Both the position numbers and the translations under genes were made by a program. The notes beneath the pieces were generated by a model that saw nothing but the letters and a program-made list of their open reading frames with translations, did not search any database and was not told the DNA's origin. This document shows positions 42,035 to 51,591 of a DNA stretch of 64,000 nt, one piece after another; within the stretch, counting starts at the first letter, position 1, and each line of letters begins with the position of its first letter. The DNA comes from Fodinibius roseus (lineage in GTDB: Bacteria; Bacteroidota; Rhodothermia; Balneolales; Balneolaceae), in NCBI RefSeq assembly GCF_900129315.1, contig NZ_FQUS01000010.1:62001-126000 (forward strand), given 5' to 3'.

Positions 42035-42754
42035 ATGGAGACTCCCTCATTAACCCTGGAACTCTTTACGGAAGCTCAAAACGATTTCGAGACCTCCCAA
42101 TACAAAATTCTTGCGGCCTTGAAGGTAATAGCAGAGGATTTCAAGAAGAATAAAATTTATCCTCATTTGAGCCGTCTCATTGAGCTTCACACAACGCTGT
42201 GCGATATCCGGGACCGCCTGCGGGATCTGAGGGAAAAGTTTCCCAAGCGTATTAAAAAAATTGATTTTGTAAACCAGGAGATTGAGCATGAGATTGTTTT
42301 TGTGGCAGGCTCTGACCTCAGCGAAGTGGAGGATTTAATCGAGTGGGCGCTTCCCCATATCCGGGCAAAAATTGAAGAGGGGAAAACCATTTATGAGTTT
42401 GCTGATGAAGAGATCAAGCTCCGGGAAGTGGGCATTATTCCCAACTATACCGACGAGGGATACCTGTTTGTGCCCGATAATAAAGCATCCAAACTGCTTC
42501 TTTTCCAGTACGAGGTGTCCGTCTTTGAAAGTTCCACTGATCAGTATCGTTCTCTCAAGACCGCTTTTCTGAAAGCGATTGACAGGGGGATGACCCGTTT
42601 GTCGCCCAATGCGATCAAGCTGGATCTGATCAGCGAAAACAGGGAACTGCCCAATCCGGCCACCTATGCATTTGATACGGATCTTCAGTTTCCGTTTCGG
42701 GAGACCATTTTCCCTGTCACCAAGCGAAAGCTCATGCGTCAGCTGTATGATTAG
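42035..42754 (+). CDS. Conserved-looking cytoplasmic protein, function unknown
   Basis: The protein has about 239 residues with no signal peptide and no membrane segment. I choose ATG 42035, because AGGTG at 42025-42029 then serves as ribosome site; a GTG at 42026 is alternative. The N-terminal part is helical (FETSQYKILAALKVIAEDFK, LSRLIELHTTLCDIRDRLRD), followed by a mixed alpha/beta half with NPATYAFDTDLQFPFRETIF and a basic end (KRKLMRQLYD). I do not recognise a family. It is single in its region, between the shortened ANL gene and the convergent exonuclease. Confidence 0.6.
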   Translation: METPSLTLELFTEAQNDFETSQYKILAALKVIAEDFKKNKIYPHLSRLIELHTTLCDIRDRLRDLREKFPKRIKKIDFVNQEIEHEIVFVAGSDLSEVEDLIEWALPHIRAKIEEGKTIYEFADEEIKLREVGIIPNYTDEGYLFVPDNKASKLLLFQYEVSVFESSTDQYRSLKTAFLKAIDRGMTRLSPNAIKLDLISENRELPNPATYAFDTDLQFPFRETIFPVTKRKLMRQLYD

Positions 42755-42899
42755 TCTTGTATCTAAAAGTTGAGATAGGCCAGAAAATGCCGTCTTGAGA
42801 TTAAAGCCTGGATAGAGGTTAAGATTTAATCGGACCATGATATAATAAGCAGCCTCACCCGGTAACCAGTAACAAAGAAAAAAACCAATAGCTAATAAC

Positions 42900-43607
42900 C
42901 TATTTCTCCTGGATTTCGTTGAGTTTGCCCATGGCGCGATCGTTCAGGTTGTCAAATAATTCCTTATTGATATCCCCGACAGTGTATTTCAGGTGCAGCC
43001 ATACAACATACGTCGCCATCACGTCTTCGTAGCAGTAGTGTTCGATCTCCGGGAGTTCGTCCCGGCGAAACATATCCAGTACCTCGTTGCCTTCGCCGGT
43101 CTGTTTAAACGGAATGCCGATGAGGTATCCCAGATGCTTCAGCTTTGGCCACGAGCTGGCGCCGTAATTACTGAATTCATCCAGCAGATCAATATTATCG
43201 TTGCTGTACCGGTATTTAATATCGTAATGGTTGAGGCGGACCGGCATTTGCATGTTATGCTTCATGGCGCGGTAGGTCAGCAGCGGCAGGTCAAACCCCC
43301 GGCCGTTGTGATGAATAAGACCGAAATCCTTGTAGGTGCTGAGGGCGTCAAACAGGTTTTTTAGTCCCTCTTGCTCGTCCGTACCGTGCCAGGAGACCTT
43401 CTGTTTTGGCATGCCGTTATTTTCAATCCAGAGTCCCACCCAGGAGATGACCCGGTGATACATGGGAGGCAAAAAGCCGGATTTGTTATGAGCCAGCTCT
43501 TCGCTTGCCTGCAGCAGCAGGTCATCTTCATTCTCCTCGGGAAGGTCAATAACCTGTCGTACAAATTCAAAATCGGGTACCGTTTCTACGTCGAAGATAA
43601 AAAACAT
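42900..43607 (-). CDS. DEDD-type 3'-5' exonuclease (PolB exo2-like)
   Basis: The 235-residue protein matches the 'predicted 3'-5' exonuclease related to the exonuclease domain of PolB' family. Exo I is FIFDVETVPDFEFVRQ (acidic DxE at residues 6-8), Exo II is LIHHNGRGFDLPLLTYRAM and Exo III is YCYEDVMATYVVWL (Y-x3-D type, DEDDy). The WPKLKHLGYLIGIPFK segment and the DLLDEFSNYGA block are also typical. It should degrade DNA from 3' ends, though biochemical roles of this family are poorly known. It is convergent with the gene at 42035. Confidence 0.88.
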   Translation of the reverse strand: MFFIFDVETVPDFEFVRQVIDLPEENEDDLLLQASEELAHNKSGFLPPMYHRVISWVGLWIENNGMPKQKVSWHGTDEQEGLKNLFDALSTYKDFGLIHHNGRGFDLPLLTYRAMKHNMQMPVRLNHYDIKYRYSNDNIDLLDEFSNYGASSWPKLKHLGYLIGIPFKQTGEGNEVLDMFRRDELPEIEHYCYEDVMATYVVWLHLKYTVGDINKELFDNLNDRAMGKLNEIQEK

Positions 43608-44109
43608 AATTATTTCGTTAATTCACCTGCCAGATTCTGCTTGAATTTCCTGCACACCGTGTTATGGTCGGCATGAGCACCTAAAAGATACATTAATTTT
43701 GTGAGCGTTGCTTCGGTTGTCATATCAGTAGCGACAGGGACAGTTCTCCGGCCATAATGCAAACATCTCCGGGTAATCCGGGATAGACATGTAACACCTA
43801 TTCATATTGCGTGAGGCCTGCATTTCAAGTTGAATGCGTATACATGTGATCGTGTAATGCAGTTGGACCAGCCCACAGCCGATTGTGCGGCGTGGCAGGA
43901 TGTGTTGGCAATATCGGGAGGTTAAGTTAAAACAAGGTATTGAGTTCAAATATTTTTTTGTATTACTTACTAATACAATTCAATTTACCGGGAAAGGCGA
44001 TGATAATCATATTATTACCAGTACCATGTCGAGCCTGTAGCAGGTATCCGCGAGAGATCACTGTTCCGGTATGTTTATTCTTCCCATCCATTAAAAAAGG
44101 AGGTTATAT
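43608..44109. other. 502 bp intergenic region before the EF-G paralogue
   Basis: No reading frame here looks real; a 74-codon frame on the minus strand (43725-43949) has an ordinary random composition. The last 180 bp are AT-rich and presumably contain the promoter of the EF-G-like gene, whose ribosome site (AAAGGAGG, about 44096-44103) is strong. No tRNA, riboswitch or repeat was recognised. Confidence 0.5.
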
Positions 44110-46239
44110 ATGAGAGTTTATCCGTCATCCAGAATTAGGAATGTCGTTTTATTGGGACATGCGGGATCAGGGAAAACGACACTTTCCGAGACGATGTTGT
44201 TTGAATCCGGGAGCAAGAGCCGAAGGGGGTCCGTGGAACAGCAATCGACCTCCTCCGACTACCACGAGATTGAACATGAAAAGGGGAAGTCGGTATTTGG
44301 GACGCTGCTGAACCTCGACTGGCGCGGCAATAAAATAAATTTAATCGACACGCCGGGCACATCCGACTATATCGGGGAAGTTGTGGGGGCCCTGCGGGTG
44401 GCGGACACTGCTATTTTTTCGCTAAATGCGGAGTACGGGGTTGAGACGGGAGCCGAGCTGCACTGGAAATACACCGAGCGGTACAATATCCCGTCCCTGT
44501 TGATTGTCAACAAACCCGACAGCAGCCAGTCTGAATTCCAAAAGACGGTGGACGGGGCCAAAGAGCGTTTTGGCCGCGGCGTGGTGGTCGTACAGTATCC
44601 CTACAGCGAGGGGGAGGACTTCCATGCCATTATTGACGTGCTTAAAATGACGATGTATGAATTTCCGGAGGACGGAGGCAAGCCGGATAAGCTCCCGATA
44701 CCCGATTCCCACCAGGCCCAGGCGGAGCTGCTGCACAATGAGCTGGTAGAGTCAGTGGCCGAAAATGACGAAACGCTGCTGGACGTTTATTTTGAGCAGG
44801 GGATGTTGACAGAGAGTCAGATGCGCGAGGGATTACAGCAGGCCCTGCTCAACAGGGATATCTTCCCGCTCTTCTGCTGCTCGGCCAAACGTAATATGGG
44901 GACAGGCCGCGTGATGGGATTCCTGGGGAATGTGGCTCCGAATCCGCTGGAAGCCAACCCGCCGAAAACACCCGGCGGTGAAGATATCCCGTTAAACCCC
45001 GAAGCCGATCCGCTGATGTTTATCTTTAAGAACAGCTCGGAGTCGCATATGGGCGATATGCTTTATTTTAAGATGTACGGCGGTACGGCGCAGCCGGGAC
45101 TGGATCTGGTCAACGGTACCACCGGAAATACGGTTCGCCTGTCGAGCCTGTATTTGATGAACGGGGAGAAGCGCCGGGAAGTCGACCAGGTAAACACCGG
45201 CGATATCGGGGCGGCCGTCAAGCTAAAAAATACCAATGTCAATGACCTGCTGCACAGCAAGGATACGGTGGTGGATATTGAGCCTATCCACTTCCCCGAG
45301 CCGGTTATTCGCACGGCTGTTGAGCTTAAGCGGGAGGGAGAGGAGGATAAGCTGGGCACGGCGCTGCACCAGCTCCGGCGCGAAGACCCGTCATTGCAGG
45401 TGGAGCACAGCCGGGAGTTGAAACAGGTGATTATTCACGGGCAGGGCGAGGAGCACCTGGCGGTCATTAAATATACGCTGGAACACCGGTTTCAGCTCGA
45501 TTTTGAGTTTGTGGAGCCGCGCATCCCGTATCGGGAGACGATTACGAAGGAGGTACGCACCCATTACAAGCATAAAAAACAGTCGGGCGGGGCGGGACAG
45601 TTTGCAAAAATATCGATGCTGATGGAGCCGCTGCGTGATCACATGCCCGAGCACAGCGAGCTTAAGGTGCGCGATGTACGGGAAATTGATCTCGATTGGG
45701 GTGGAAAGCTTGTATTCAGGAACTGTATTGTGGGAGGCGTGATTGACAACCGGTTTATGCCTGCCATCCTGAAGGGGATCATGGAAAAAATGGAAAACGG
45801 TCCGCTGAGCGACTGCCGGGTACGGGATATCCGGATCTCGGTATACGATGGGGCGATGCATTCGGTTGATTCCAATGATGCGGCCTTTCGTACGGCGGCC
45901 CTCATGGCTTTCCGGGAGGGGTTCATGAAAGCGGCTCCCAGGTTACTGGAACCGATCTATGCGATTGAAGTAACCGTGCCTGCTGATTATATGGGGGATG
46001 TGATGAGTGATATCAGCACGCGGCGGGGACAAATCATGGGGATGGATGCAGAGGGAGCTATTCAAAAAATAGAGGCGGAGGTGCCACTGGGGGAGCTGGG
46101 CCATTATGCCACGCGGCTGAAATCCCTTACCCAGGGCAGCGCCGGCCTCAAAAGGACATTCTCCCATTATGCAGGGGTGCCCCGGGAAATACAGCAGGAG
46201 ATTGTGAAACAGACCCGGGAGCGGCAGGAAGTGGAGTGA
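44110..46239 (+). CDS. EF-G-like GTPase (FusA paralogue)
   Basis: The 709-residue protein has all five translational GTPase motifs and the EF-G domain order. G1 is GHAGSGKTTL (about 16-25), G3 is IDTPG in NLIDTPGTSDYIGEVVGALR, G4 is NKPD (the usual NKMD/NKxD) and G5 is CCSAKRNMG. Domain IV carries HYKHKKQSGGAGQFAKI and domain V includes VPADYMGDVMSDISTRRGQI. The G2 region (EIEHEKGKSVFGTLLNLDWR) differs from canonical EF-G ('ERGITI'), as in the EF-G-like protein group. So it probably is a second EF-G with a specialised role, for example in ribosome recycling, not the main translocase. A strong ribosome site precedes it. Confidence 0.9.
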   Translation: MRVYPSSRIRNVVLLGHAGSGKTTLSETMLFESGSKSRRGSVEQQSTSSDYHEIEHEKGKSVFGTLLNLDWRGNKINLIDTPGTSDYIGEVVGALRVADTAIFSLNAEYGVETGAELHWKYTERYNIPSLLIVNKPDSSQSEFQKTVDGAKERFGRGVVVVQYPYSEGEDFHAIIDVLKMTMYEFPEDGGKPDKLPIPDSHQAQAELLHNELVESVAENDETLLDVYFEQGMLTESQMREGLQQALLNRDIFPLFCCSAKRNMGTGRVMGFLGNVAPNPLEANPPKTPGGEDIPLNPEADPLMFIFKNSSESHMGDMLYFKMYGGTAQPGLDLVNGTTGNTVRLSSLYLMNGEKRREVDQVNTGDIGAAVKLKNTNVNDLLHSKDTVVDIEPIHFPEPVIRTAVELKREGEEDKLGTALHQLRREDPSLQVEHSRELKQVIIHGQGEEHLAVIKYTLEHRFQLDFEFVEPRIPYRETITKEVRTHYKHKKQSGGAGQFAKISMLMEPLRDHMPEHSELKVRDVREIDLDWGGKLVFRNCIVGGVIDNRFMPAILKGIMEKMENGPLSDCRVRDIRISVYDGAMHSVDSNDAAFRTAALMAFREGFMKAAPRLLEPIYAIEVTVPADYMGDVMSDISTRRGQIMGMDAEGAIQKIEAEVPLGELGHYATRLKSLTQGSAGLKRTFSHYAGVPREIQQEIVKQTRERQEVE

Positions 46240-46311
46240 AAGTTGATTTTTTCACAGAGTCTGCCCGGCGGCCTTCAAACAGACACAATCTATCTGCCGG
46301 CTGCCCCTGAG

Positions 46312-47919
46312 CTAACCGGTTGCGGATGTATCTTCCTCTTCATTGATTGGGGAGGGCCTCTCTGTTTCAGGAGGTTTTTTCTCAATACCTTCCTTCGGCC
46401 TCCTCGGGCTGTCGGGATGGTTTTGCCGGAGATGTTCGAGGTATCGCTCCGGAAGTTCGAAGAACAGTTCCTCCCCGATGGGAGGAAACCGGCGATTCAT
46501 GGGTTCTTCCGGTTCCTGGGGACGCTCTTCCGGCGTCCAGTTATAGCCTTCCAGCTGACGTTCGGCCGTTTTTTCATTTTCGGGTAAACGAGAACCCTCA
46601 TTGGATCCGAGAGCGATCATGGAATCGACTTCCCCCCCCGCAAAGGTAATGCGTATGGAGGGAGCGGAAAGCTCAATCGCTCCGTCGGATTCCTGCTGCC
46701 GGTTCTTGATATACCGCAGCAGCCGGGCATTCCGGAACACATGAATCTGGCGAAGCGAGCCCGAACCCTCCGAAAAGTCCGCATGCAGGGTATCGCCGGT
46801 AATTTGATTGAGCCGGTCGATGGAGGTATCCTGCTGTACCGAAAAGGGATTGGGATATGATTTCAGGCTGTCGATATTACCGTCTTTGAGAATCGCTTTG
46901 ATATAAGGACCCGTGAGCTGCACGTTATCGTGCCAGGCCTTGGCATTGGACCAAAGCTCAAAGGTCTGGGTGGCGTCGGTGTACCGGGAGGTATCGGCGA
47001 TGGCCGAAAAGTCGGGAGACCATATGCGGACATTCCCGTAGCCGTGGGTGATGGTCGTGGTGTCGGCAGCGCCGCGCTGCTCCCGGGACAGGATTGTTTG
47101 GGCCCGGATGTGGGTCGTATCGGCTTTGGTGGAGTCTATGCGAGTGGTGTCGGATTGTGTGGTGTCGCTCGTATCCGCTTCAAAATTTTTGAGCCAGGCA
47201 TTATCCCTGAGCAGCCGACGCCCGGTAGAGTCGGTCTCCAGGTATTCGCCTTTGATCATGGAGTTGTTTTCCCGGTCATAGCCGTAGACCTGGCTGTGCA
47301 TCTCATAGTATTCTTTGCTTCTGTTGCCGAACAGGGAGTCGGCTTCAAGGTACTGCAGGGAATCCGCAATCTGTACCGTTCCCTTGAATTCAACACTGTC
47401 GACGGCCCGGTAATAGTATCCCGAATCGGCTCTAAGCGTGCCGCGGAGGTCCTCCAGCCTGATTTGGTCGATAAAATGGGCGACCTTGTCAGAAAAACGG
47501 TAGTCCACACTATGGCCGTAAACAGTAGAACTGTCAGTTTCAATGATCACGCGTCCCCTGAGCTTGCTGAAATCAGCATCCGTATAATAGGTCAACGAGT
47601 CTGTCCATATAATCTCTTCCCCCGTATCAATTTCGATATTGCCAAAGGCACGAATTTCACTTTTATCGATAAATTGATAGGCACTGTCGCAGTACATCTC
47701 GAGGTCGCCGTGCCGAAGATGGACATTATCCAGGATACGGCGGACCTGCTCGCCCTCGTGGGTGCCGCCGACAATCCGGGAGGCGTTTAGAATATCCACC
47801 TGTCTCTGTTGCGCCCGGGCATCGGTAAAGAGGAAGGCTGCACTTAGGAATCCGAAAAAAAGGAAGAACAGACGTTTCGGCATCTTCCGGGCTACGGTGT
47901 AGAGGGATGGAAATATCAT
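46312..47919 (-). CDS. OstA-like envelope protein (LptA/LptD N-terminal-like domain)
   Basis: The roughly 535-residue protein (start ATG 47919, chosen because it follows the lptC stop by one base; an upstream start would overlap lptC) has a signal peptide (FFLFFGFLSAAFLFTDARAQ). It contains the OstA-like N-terminal domain: VDILNASRIVGGTHEGEQVR, ILDNVHLRHGDLEMYCDSAY and DTGEEIIWTDSLTYYTDAD. The middle has repeated beta-strand units (YLETDSTGRRLLRDNAWLKN), and the tail is Pro/Glu-rich. Such proteins in Bacteroidota are thought to act in LPS transport across the periplasm. It is the last gene of upp-lptC-ostA-like, all on the minus strand with overlaps or single-base gaps. Confidence 0.83.
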   Translation of the reverse strand: MIFPSLYTVARKMPKRLFFLFFGFLSAAFLFTDARAQQRQVDILNASRIVGGTHEGEQVRRILDNVHLRHGDLEMYCDSAYQFIDKSEIRAFGNIEIDTGEEIIWTDSLTYYTDADFSKLRGRVIIETDSSTVYGHSVDYRFSDKVAHFIDQIRLEDLRGTLRADSGYYYRAVDSVEFKGTVQIADSLQYLEADSLFGNRSKEYYEMHSQVYGYDRENNSMIKGEYLETDSTGRRLLRDNAWLKNFEADTSDTTQSDTTRIDSTKADTTHIRAQTILSREQRGAADTTTITHGYGNVRIWSPDFSAIADTSRYTDATQTFELWSNAKAWHDNVQLTGPYIKAILKDGNIDSLKSYPNPFSVQQDTSIDRLNQITGDTLHADFSEGSGSLRQIHVFRNARLLRYIKNRQQESDGAIELSAPSIRITFAGGEVDSMIALGSNEGSRLPENEKTAERQLEGYNWTPEERPQEPEEPMNRRFPPIGEELFFELPERYLEHLRQNHPDSPRRPKEGIEKKPPETERPSPINEEEDTSATG

Positions 47920-47920
47920 A

Positions 47921-48508
47921 TCAGTCAACAATGAATTGCCCCGTTGGCTTTTCGATGGTATAATCATCACTCAGGTCCGTCGTGCCTTCAAAACCTGTAC
48001 CGGAGATGCTGTCGGTGGGTGTGGTGATGATGACAAATTTGGGAGTGGTAATGCGGTTGGTGTTCTGGATCCACTTCAGGTATTCGGATTCCAGGTGACG
48101 GTTATCTTCTGTGCTTACCTGTACATCCCCATAGAGTTCAAAAATGGCTTCCTCGGCATTGTAGACGGCGCGGTTACAGCTGGCTCGTGTGGTAACGGCG
48201 CCGGTAGAGTCGTACAGCTGAATATCAACCGGACCCTTGATACGGGTGGCATTGCTGTCTTTTGCGGTATAGGTGGCTGCATACGAGCCGGTCAGCCGCA
48301 TTTTTTTATATCCCTCTTCTATAATTTCCATTTCGACATCCCAGCTTTCCGTAGTCGAGGTCAGAGAGTCTTTGAGTGCTTCATCCACCTGGGTGGCCTG
48401 TTCCCTGGAAAGTTCGCCGCAGGAAGCCAGTGCTACCGTCAGCAGGAGGCTGAGCAGCAGTCCATACAGCGTTTTATGTGGTTCCAAAATAGCGATCACC
48501 TGCATCAC
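47921..48508 (-). CDS. lptC: LPS export ABC transporter periplasmic protein LptC
   Basis: The roughly 195-residue protein has an LptC-like beta-jellyroll: VEMEIIEEGYKKMRLTGSYA, RASCNRAVYNAEEAIFELYG, DVQVSTEDNRHLESEYLKWI and TGTGFEGTTDL-like TDSISGTGFEGTTDLSDDY. It starts with a hydrophobic segment ending in a possible lipobox (VALASCGEL). LptC passes LPS from LptB2FG to LptA in the periplasm. GTG 48508 or ATG 48505 would overlap the upp stop by about 30 bp, and TTG 48487 after AGGTG is a third option (MEPHKTLYG). The next gene starts one base after its stop, so this is one operon with the ostA-like gene. Confidence 0.85.
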   Translation of the reverse strand: MMQVIAILEPHKTLYGLLLSLLLTVALASCGELSREQATQVDEALKDSLTSTTESWDVEMEIIEEGYKKMRLTGSYAATYTAKDSNATRIKGPVDIQLYDSTGAVTTRASCNRAVYNAEEAIFELYGDVQVSTEDNRHLESEYLKWIQNTNRITTPKFVIITTPTDSISGTGFEGTTDLSDDYTIEKPTGQFIVD

Positions 48509-49127
48509 CTAATCCGGGGACGATAAAAGCATCGTCGTTGAGTTTCTCGTCAATGGCAGCCGTAATTGTGTGAACATCGGGATGATTTTCATCGAGTTTT
48601 TGTAATCCTTCCGGGGCTGAGATTAACGATATAAAACGTAAATGTTGTGCGCCCTCTTTTTTGAGATAGCTGAGGGCGTCGTCAGCACTCCCCCCGGTGG
48701 CCAGCATCGGATCTACGACCAGCACCATTGCCTCTTCAATACCTTCCGGGATGTTGGAATAGTAGTCAACCGGCTGATGAGTCTGCTCATCGCGATACAT
48801 GCCCAGGTGTCCCACTTTGGCATTGGGAATAAATTGGAGGAGCGCATCCGAAAGGCCCAGTCCCGCCCGCAGTATGGGCACGACAATGATATCCTGGTCA
48901 ATATCATAGCCGGTGGTTTCACGTACGGGCGTTTCTATGGGGAAGGTGCTGAGGGGCAGCTCCTTGAGGGCATGGTAGGCCAGAATGACAGCGATGCGCT
49001 TCAGGGCCCCGCGAAAATCATCGGTCTGCGTGTTGATATCCCGCAGGATCGTAAGATCCCGGGCGATGACAGGATGCTCAATTAATGTGACGCGCTCGAA
49101 CGGTCGGGAAGTCATGGGAGTAGTCAA
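48474..49127 (-). CDS. upp: Uracil phosphoribosyltransferase
   Basis: The 217-residue protein has the UPRTase hallmarks: VVPILRAGLGLSDALLQFIP, PRPP loop VLVVDPMLATGGSADDALSY, and C-terminal uracil-binding loop PGLGDAGDRYFGT. It converts uracil plus PRPP into UMP in pyrimidine salvage. Length is typical. The gene begins the operon that continues with lptC and the ostA-like gene; the first 20 codons of lptC overlap its end, depending on the lptC start. Confidence 0.95.
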   Translation of the reverse strand: MTTPMTSRPFERVTLIEHPVIARDLTILRDINTQTDDFRGALKRIAVILAYHALKELPLSTFPIETPVRETTGYDIDQDIIVVPILRAGLGLSDALLQFIPNAKVGHLGMYRDEQTHQPVDYYSNIPEGIEEAMVLVVDPMLATGGSADDALSYLKKEGAQHLRFISLISAPEGLQKLDENHPDVHTITAAIDEKLNDDAFIVPGLGDAGDRYFGTT

Positions 49128-49247
49128 GATTTAGCCGGGATTATTCACAAAGAAATTTAATAGTTCCAAATAAGACTTTGTCAGATGTTAAGGCTTTAAC
49201 AAATAATGGGATCACTAATAATTCCATATTATTCACAAATAATCAGG

Positions 49248-50912
49248 TTAAGAATCGGGTGTCCTGTGTTCCCTGCTGAAGTAATCCTGGGTGATCTGGT
49301 AGATTTTTCCGGAGAGCGCAAAGAGCGCTATGATATTGAAAAAGGCCATTAGTCCGAGCATGACGTCGCCGAAAGCCCAGATGGTGGTAAGGGTGACTAC
49401 GGCACCGAAAAAGTGCATGCCTACGAAAGCAAGCCGGTACCAGAAGATCGAATCAAAGCCGAACAGATACTGCGCCGCCCGGTCGCCGTAATAGCTCCAG
49501 CTGATGGACGTGGAAATGGCAAACAGGAGTACCGCAAAGGTGACGATGTATCCTCCGCCGGGAAATAAAGGCTGAAGGCCGATTTCAAAAGCCCTGATCG
49601 TCAGTGGCGCTCCATTTTCCACAATACCGCCGAAGAGCGCGGTAAGTTGCGCTCCATCTTTGGAATAGACCCCGTCAACGCTGTAGCCTTCCTGCGTCTC
49701 GGTCAGTTCGATGCGCCCGGTAAAAGGAGTGCTGTAGGAATCGTCGGTATACATGGTATCCACCGGGATATTGTAGTGCTCCATCGTGCCGTTTTCAGGG
49801 ACTCCTTCACTAAAATAAAGAGCATCGCCCTCGGTGTTTACGGAGCCTTCGGACAGCGAGTAGGTGAAGGAGCCTGCGGCGGGACTCACGGCGGTTTTGT
49901 GCTGCATGTCCCAGGCGCCGGTCGAGACAATAACCAGACCGGTCATGGTACAGATAACAAGGGTATCGATAAACGGCTCCAAGAGGGCTACTACGCCTTC
50001 GCGCACAGGTTCGTCCGTTTTGGCGGCCGAATGGGCGATCGGTGCAGAACCTTGTCCCGCTTCATTGGAAAAGATACCGCGCTGAACGCCGTAGCTGAGG
50101 GTAAAAATAAGGGCGCCGGATCCTACGCCCAGCGCGCCGGCCTGGGGATTAAAGGCATAACCGACAATCATTTGAAGAGAGGGAATGACGGCATCGTAGT
50201 TGAGGAACAGAATGATCAGGGCGCCGAATACATAAAGGACACCCATAAAAGGCACCAGCCGCGCGGTCACCCGGCCGATGCGTTTGATGCCGCCCAGGAT
50301 GACGGCAGCTACCAGGCTGGCGGTAATCAGGCCCGTGATCCACACGGGAATCTGAAAATCACTGTGCATCACATCGGCAACCGTGTTCGCCTGTACCGCG
50401 TTGCCGGTCAGGAAGGCACAAATAGCAGCAGAAATGGCGAAAGCCACGGCCAGCCATTTCCAGTTAGCCCCCAGTCCCCGCTCAATATAGTACATCGGTC
50501 CCCCCGAAACAGAGCCGTCGGGATTCGTATCGCGGTATTCCTGTGCCAGCGTGACTTCGGTATATTTGATGGCCATTCCGAACACAGCCGTTACCCACAT
50601 CCAAAATAACGCCCCGGGTCCCCCATAATGGATAGCCAGTGCCACGCCTGCTATGTTTCCAATACCCACCGTAGCGGAGAGGGCCGTTGTTAGCGCCTGA
50701 AAGTGGTTGATGTCGCCTTCGTCCTCCGGATCGTCATAAAAGCCCGTTACTACTTTCAGGCCATGCCTGAACCCGCTTACTTGAATGAACCCGAGACGAA
50801 AAGTGATATAGATACCGAACGAAAGCAGAAGGCCGACCATCACTGGAAAAGCTTCCGGCGTATTCCAGATTAGGTTTTCCAGGAAATCGATGATACGTTC
50901 AAATGCTTGCAT
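49248..50912 (-). CDS. Alanine/glycine:cation symporter (AGCS family) with a large extramembrane insertion
   Basis: The 554-residue protein shows the AGCS family pattern: about ten membrane helices, GGPMYYIERGLGANWKWLA, GIGNIAGVALAIHYGGPGAL, and FSNEAGQGSAPIAHSAAKTD. It takes up alanine or glycine with Na+ or H+. Between the helix with STGAW (about residue 330) and the next conserved segment (IRAFEIGLQPLFPGGGYIV, about 441) it has roughly 100 extra residues rich in Ser, Thr, Asp and Glu with beta propensity. AGCS proteins are usually 450-480 residues and lack this. The insertion should be on the extracytoplasmic side, but this depends on topology. Confidence 0.92.
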   Translation of the reverse strand: MQAFERIIDFLENLIWNTPEAFPVMVGLLLSFGIYITFRLGFIQVSGFRHGLKVVTGFYDDPEDEGDINHFQALTTALSATVGIGNIAGVALAIHYGGPGALFWMWVTAVFGMAIKYTEVTLAQEYRDTNPDGSVSGGPMYYIERGLGANWKWLAVAFAISAAICAFLTGNAVQANTVADVMHSDFQIPVWITGLITASLVAAVILGGIKRIGRVTARLVPFMGVLYVFGALIILFLNYDAVIPSLQMIVGYAFNPQAGALGVGSGALIFTLSYGVQRGIFSNEAGQGSAPIAHSAAKTDEPVREGVVALLEPFIDTLVICTMTGLVIVSTGAWDMQHKTAVSPAAGSFTYSLSEGSVNTEGDALYFSEGVPENGTMEHYNIPVDTMYTDDSYSTPFTGRIELTETQEGYSVDGVYSKDGAQLTALFGGIVENGAPLTIRAFEIGLQPLFPGGGYIVTFAVLLFAISTSISWSYYGDRAAQYLFGFDSIFWYRLAFVGMHFFGAVVTLTTIWAFGDVMLGLMAFFNIIALFALSGKIYQITQDYFSREHRTPDS

Positions 50913-51130
50913 ACACTTTCGGACTTAAATGAATTTTAGAAAAAGAACCAAGAGGAATGTAAAAAAAGATTTTCGAATTTTTCAGTTTAAATTAAGATGT
51001 TAACTATGAGTATCCATAAAAAAACGTTAAAATAAGGTAATTAATAATAGTATAGCTTATAACCGGAAGGATGTACATTGTTCTGAATCTCTGAATTGTT
51101 AATCTATACTGGACTCAAAGGTGGTATATT

Positions 51131-51427
51131 ATGACTAAAGCAGATATTGTTGACGTTATTGCCTCATCAACGGGACTAACAAAAGTGGAAACGGAAGCAG
51201 TGGTTAATGGCTTTATGGAGACGGTCATCGACGCCATGAAGCGTGGAGAGCATATTGAGCTACGTGGATTCGGAACGTTTAAGGTCGTAAAAAGAGCTCA
51301 GCGTGTGGCCCGGAATCCCAAGACCAATGAAGAAGTCATTGTGCCCGAACAGTATGTTCCGGTACTTAAGATGTCGAAGGATTTTAAAAACCAGGTGAAT
51401 GAGTCGATCATGGAACAGGAGGGTTGA
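51131..51427 (+). CDS. HU/IHF-family DNA-binding protein
   Basis: The 98-residue protein has the HU fold: an N-terminal helical part MTKADIVDVIASSTGLTKVE, the conserved GFGTFKVVKRAQRVARNPKT and the basic beta-arm with NPKTNEEVIVPEQYVPVLKM followed by SKDFK. HU proteins bend and compact DNA. The arm replaces the common 'GxxIxIPA' by EVIVPEQ, as in many Bacteroidota HU paralogues, and a dedicated symbol cannot be given. A ribosome site AAAGGTGG (51118-51125) precedes the ATG. Confidence 0.93.
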   Translation: MTKADIVDVIASSTGLTKVETEAVVNGFMETVIDAMKRGEHIELRGFGTFKVVKRAQRVARNPKTNEEVIVPEQYVPVLKMSKDFKNQVNESIMEQEG

Positions 51428-51591
51428 CGACCTTCTCAGCTGCCTGATTATGCATACCATGGATTTACACGCCGTTCAATCGCCGATGTTCAATAAAGTA
51501 ATCGATGAGTTTGTGTTCGGCAGCGACCGGTCTGACCTATGCCAGATATGCAATCAGGGAACAGGCCATAGATCACATAGGGATCGGGAAC

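Noticed and set aside
43725..43949. 74-codon minus-strand frame in the region before the EF-G-like gene
   Set aside because: Random-looking composition, no ribosome site and no recognised family.
46930..47790. 286-codon plus-strand frame
   Set aside because: It is opposite the OstA-like gene and has the valine/glycine-rich composition typical of a reversed beta-strand gene.
49647..50609. 320-codon plus-strand frame
   Set aside because: It is opposite the AGCS symporter gene with clear family motifs.
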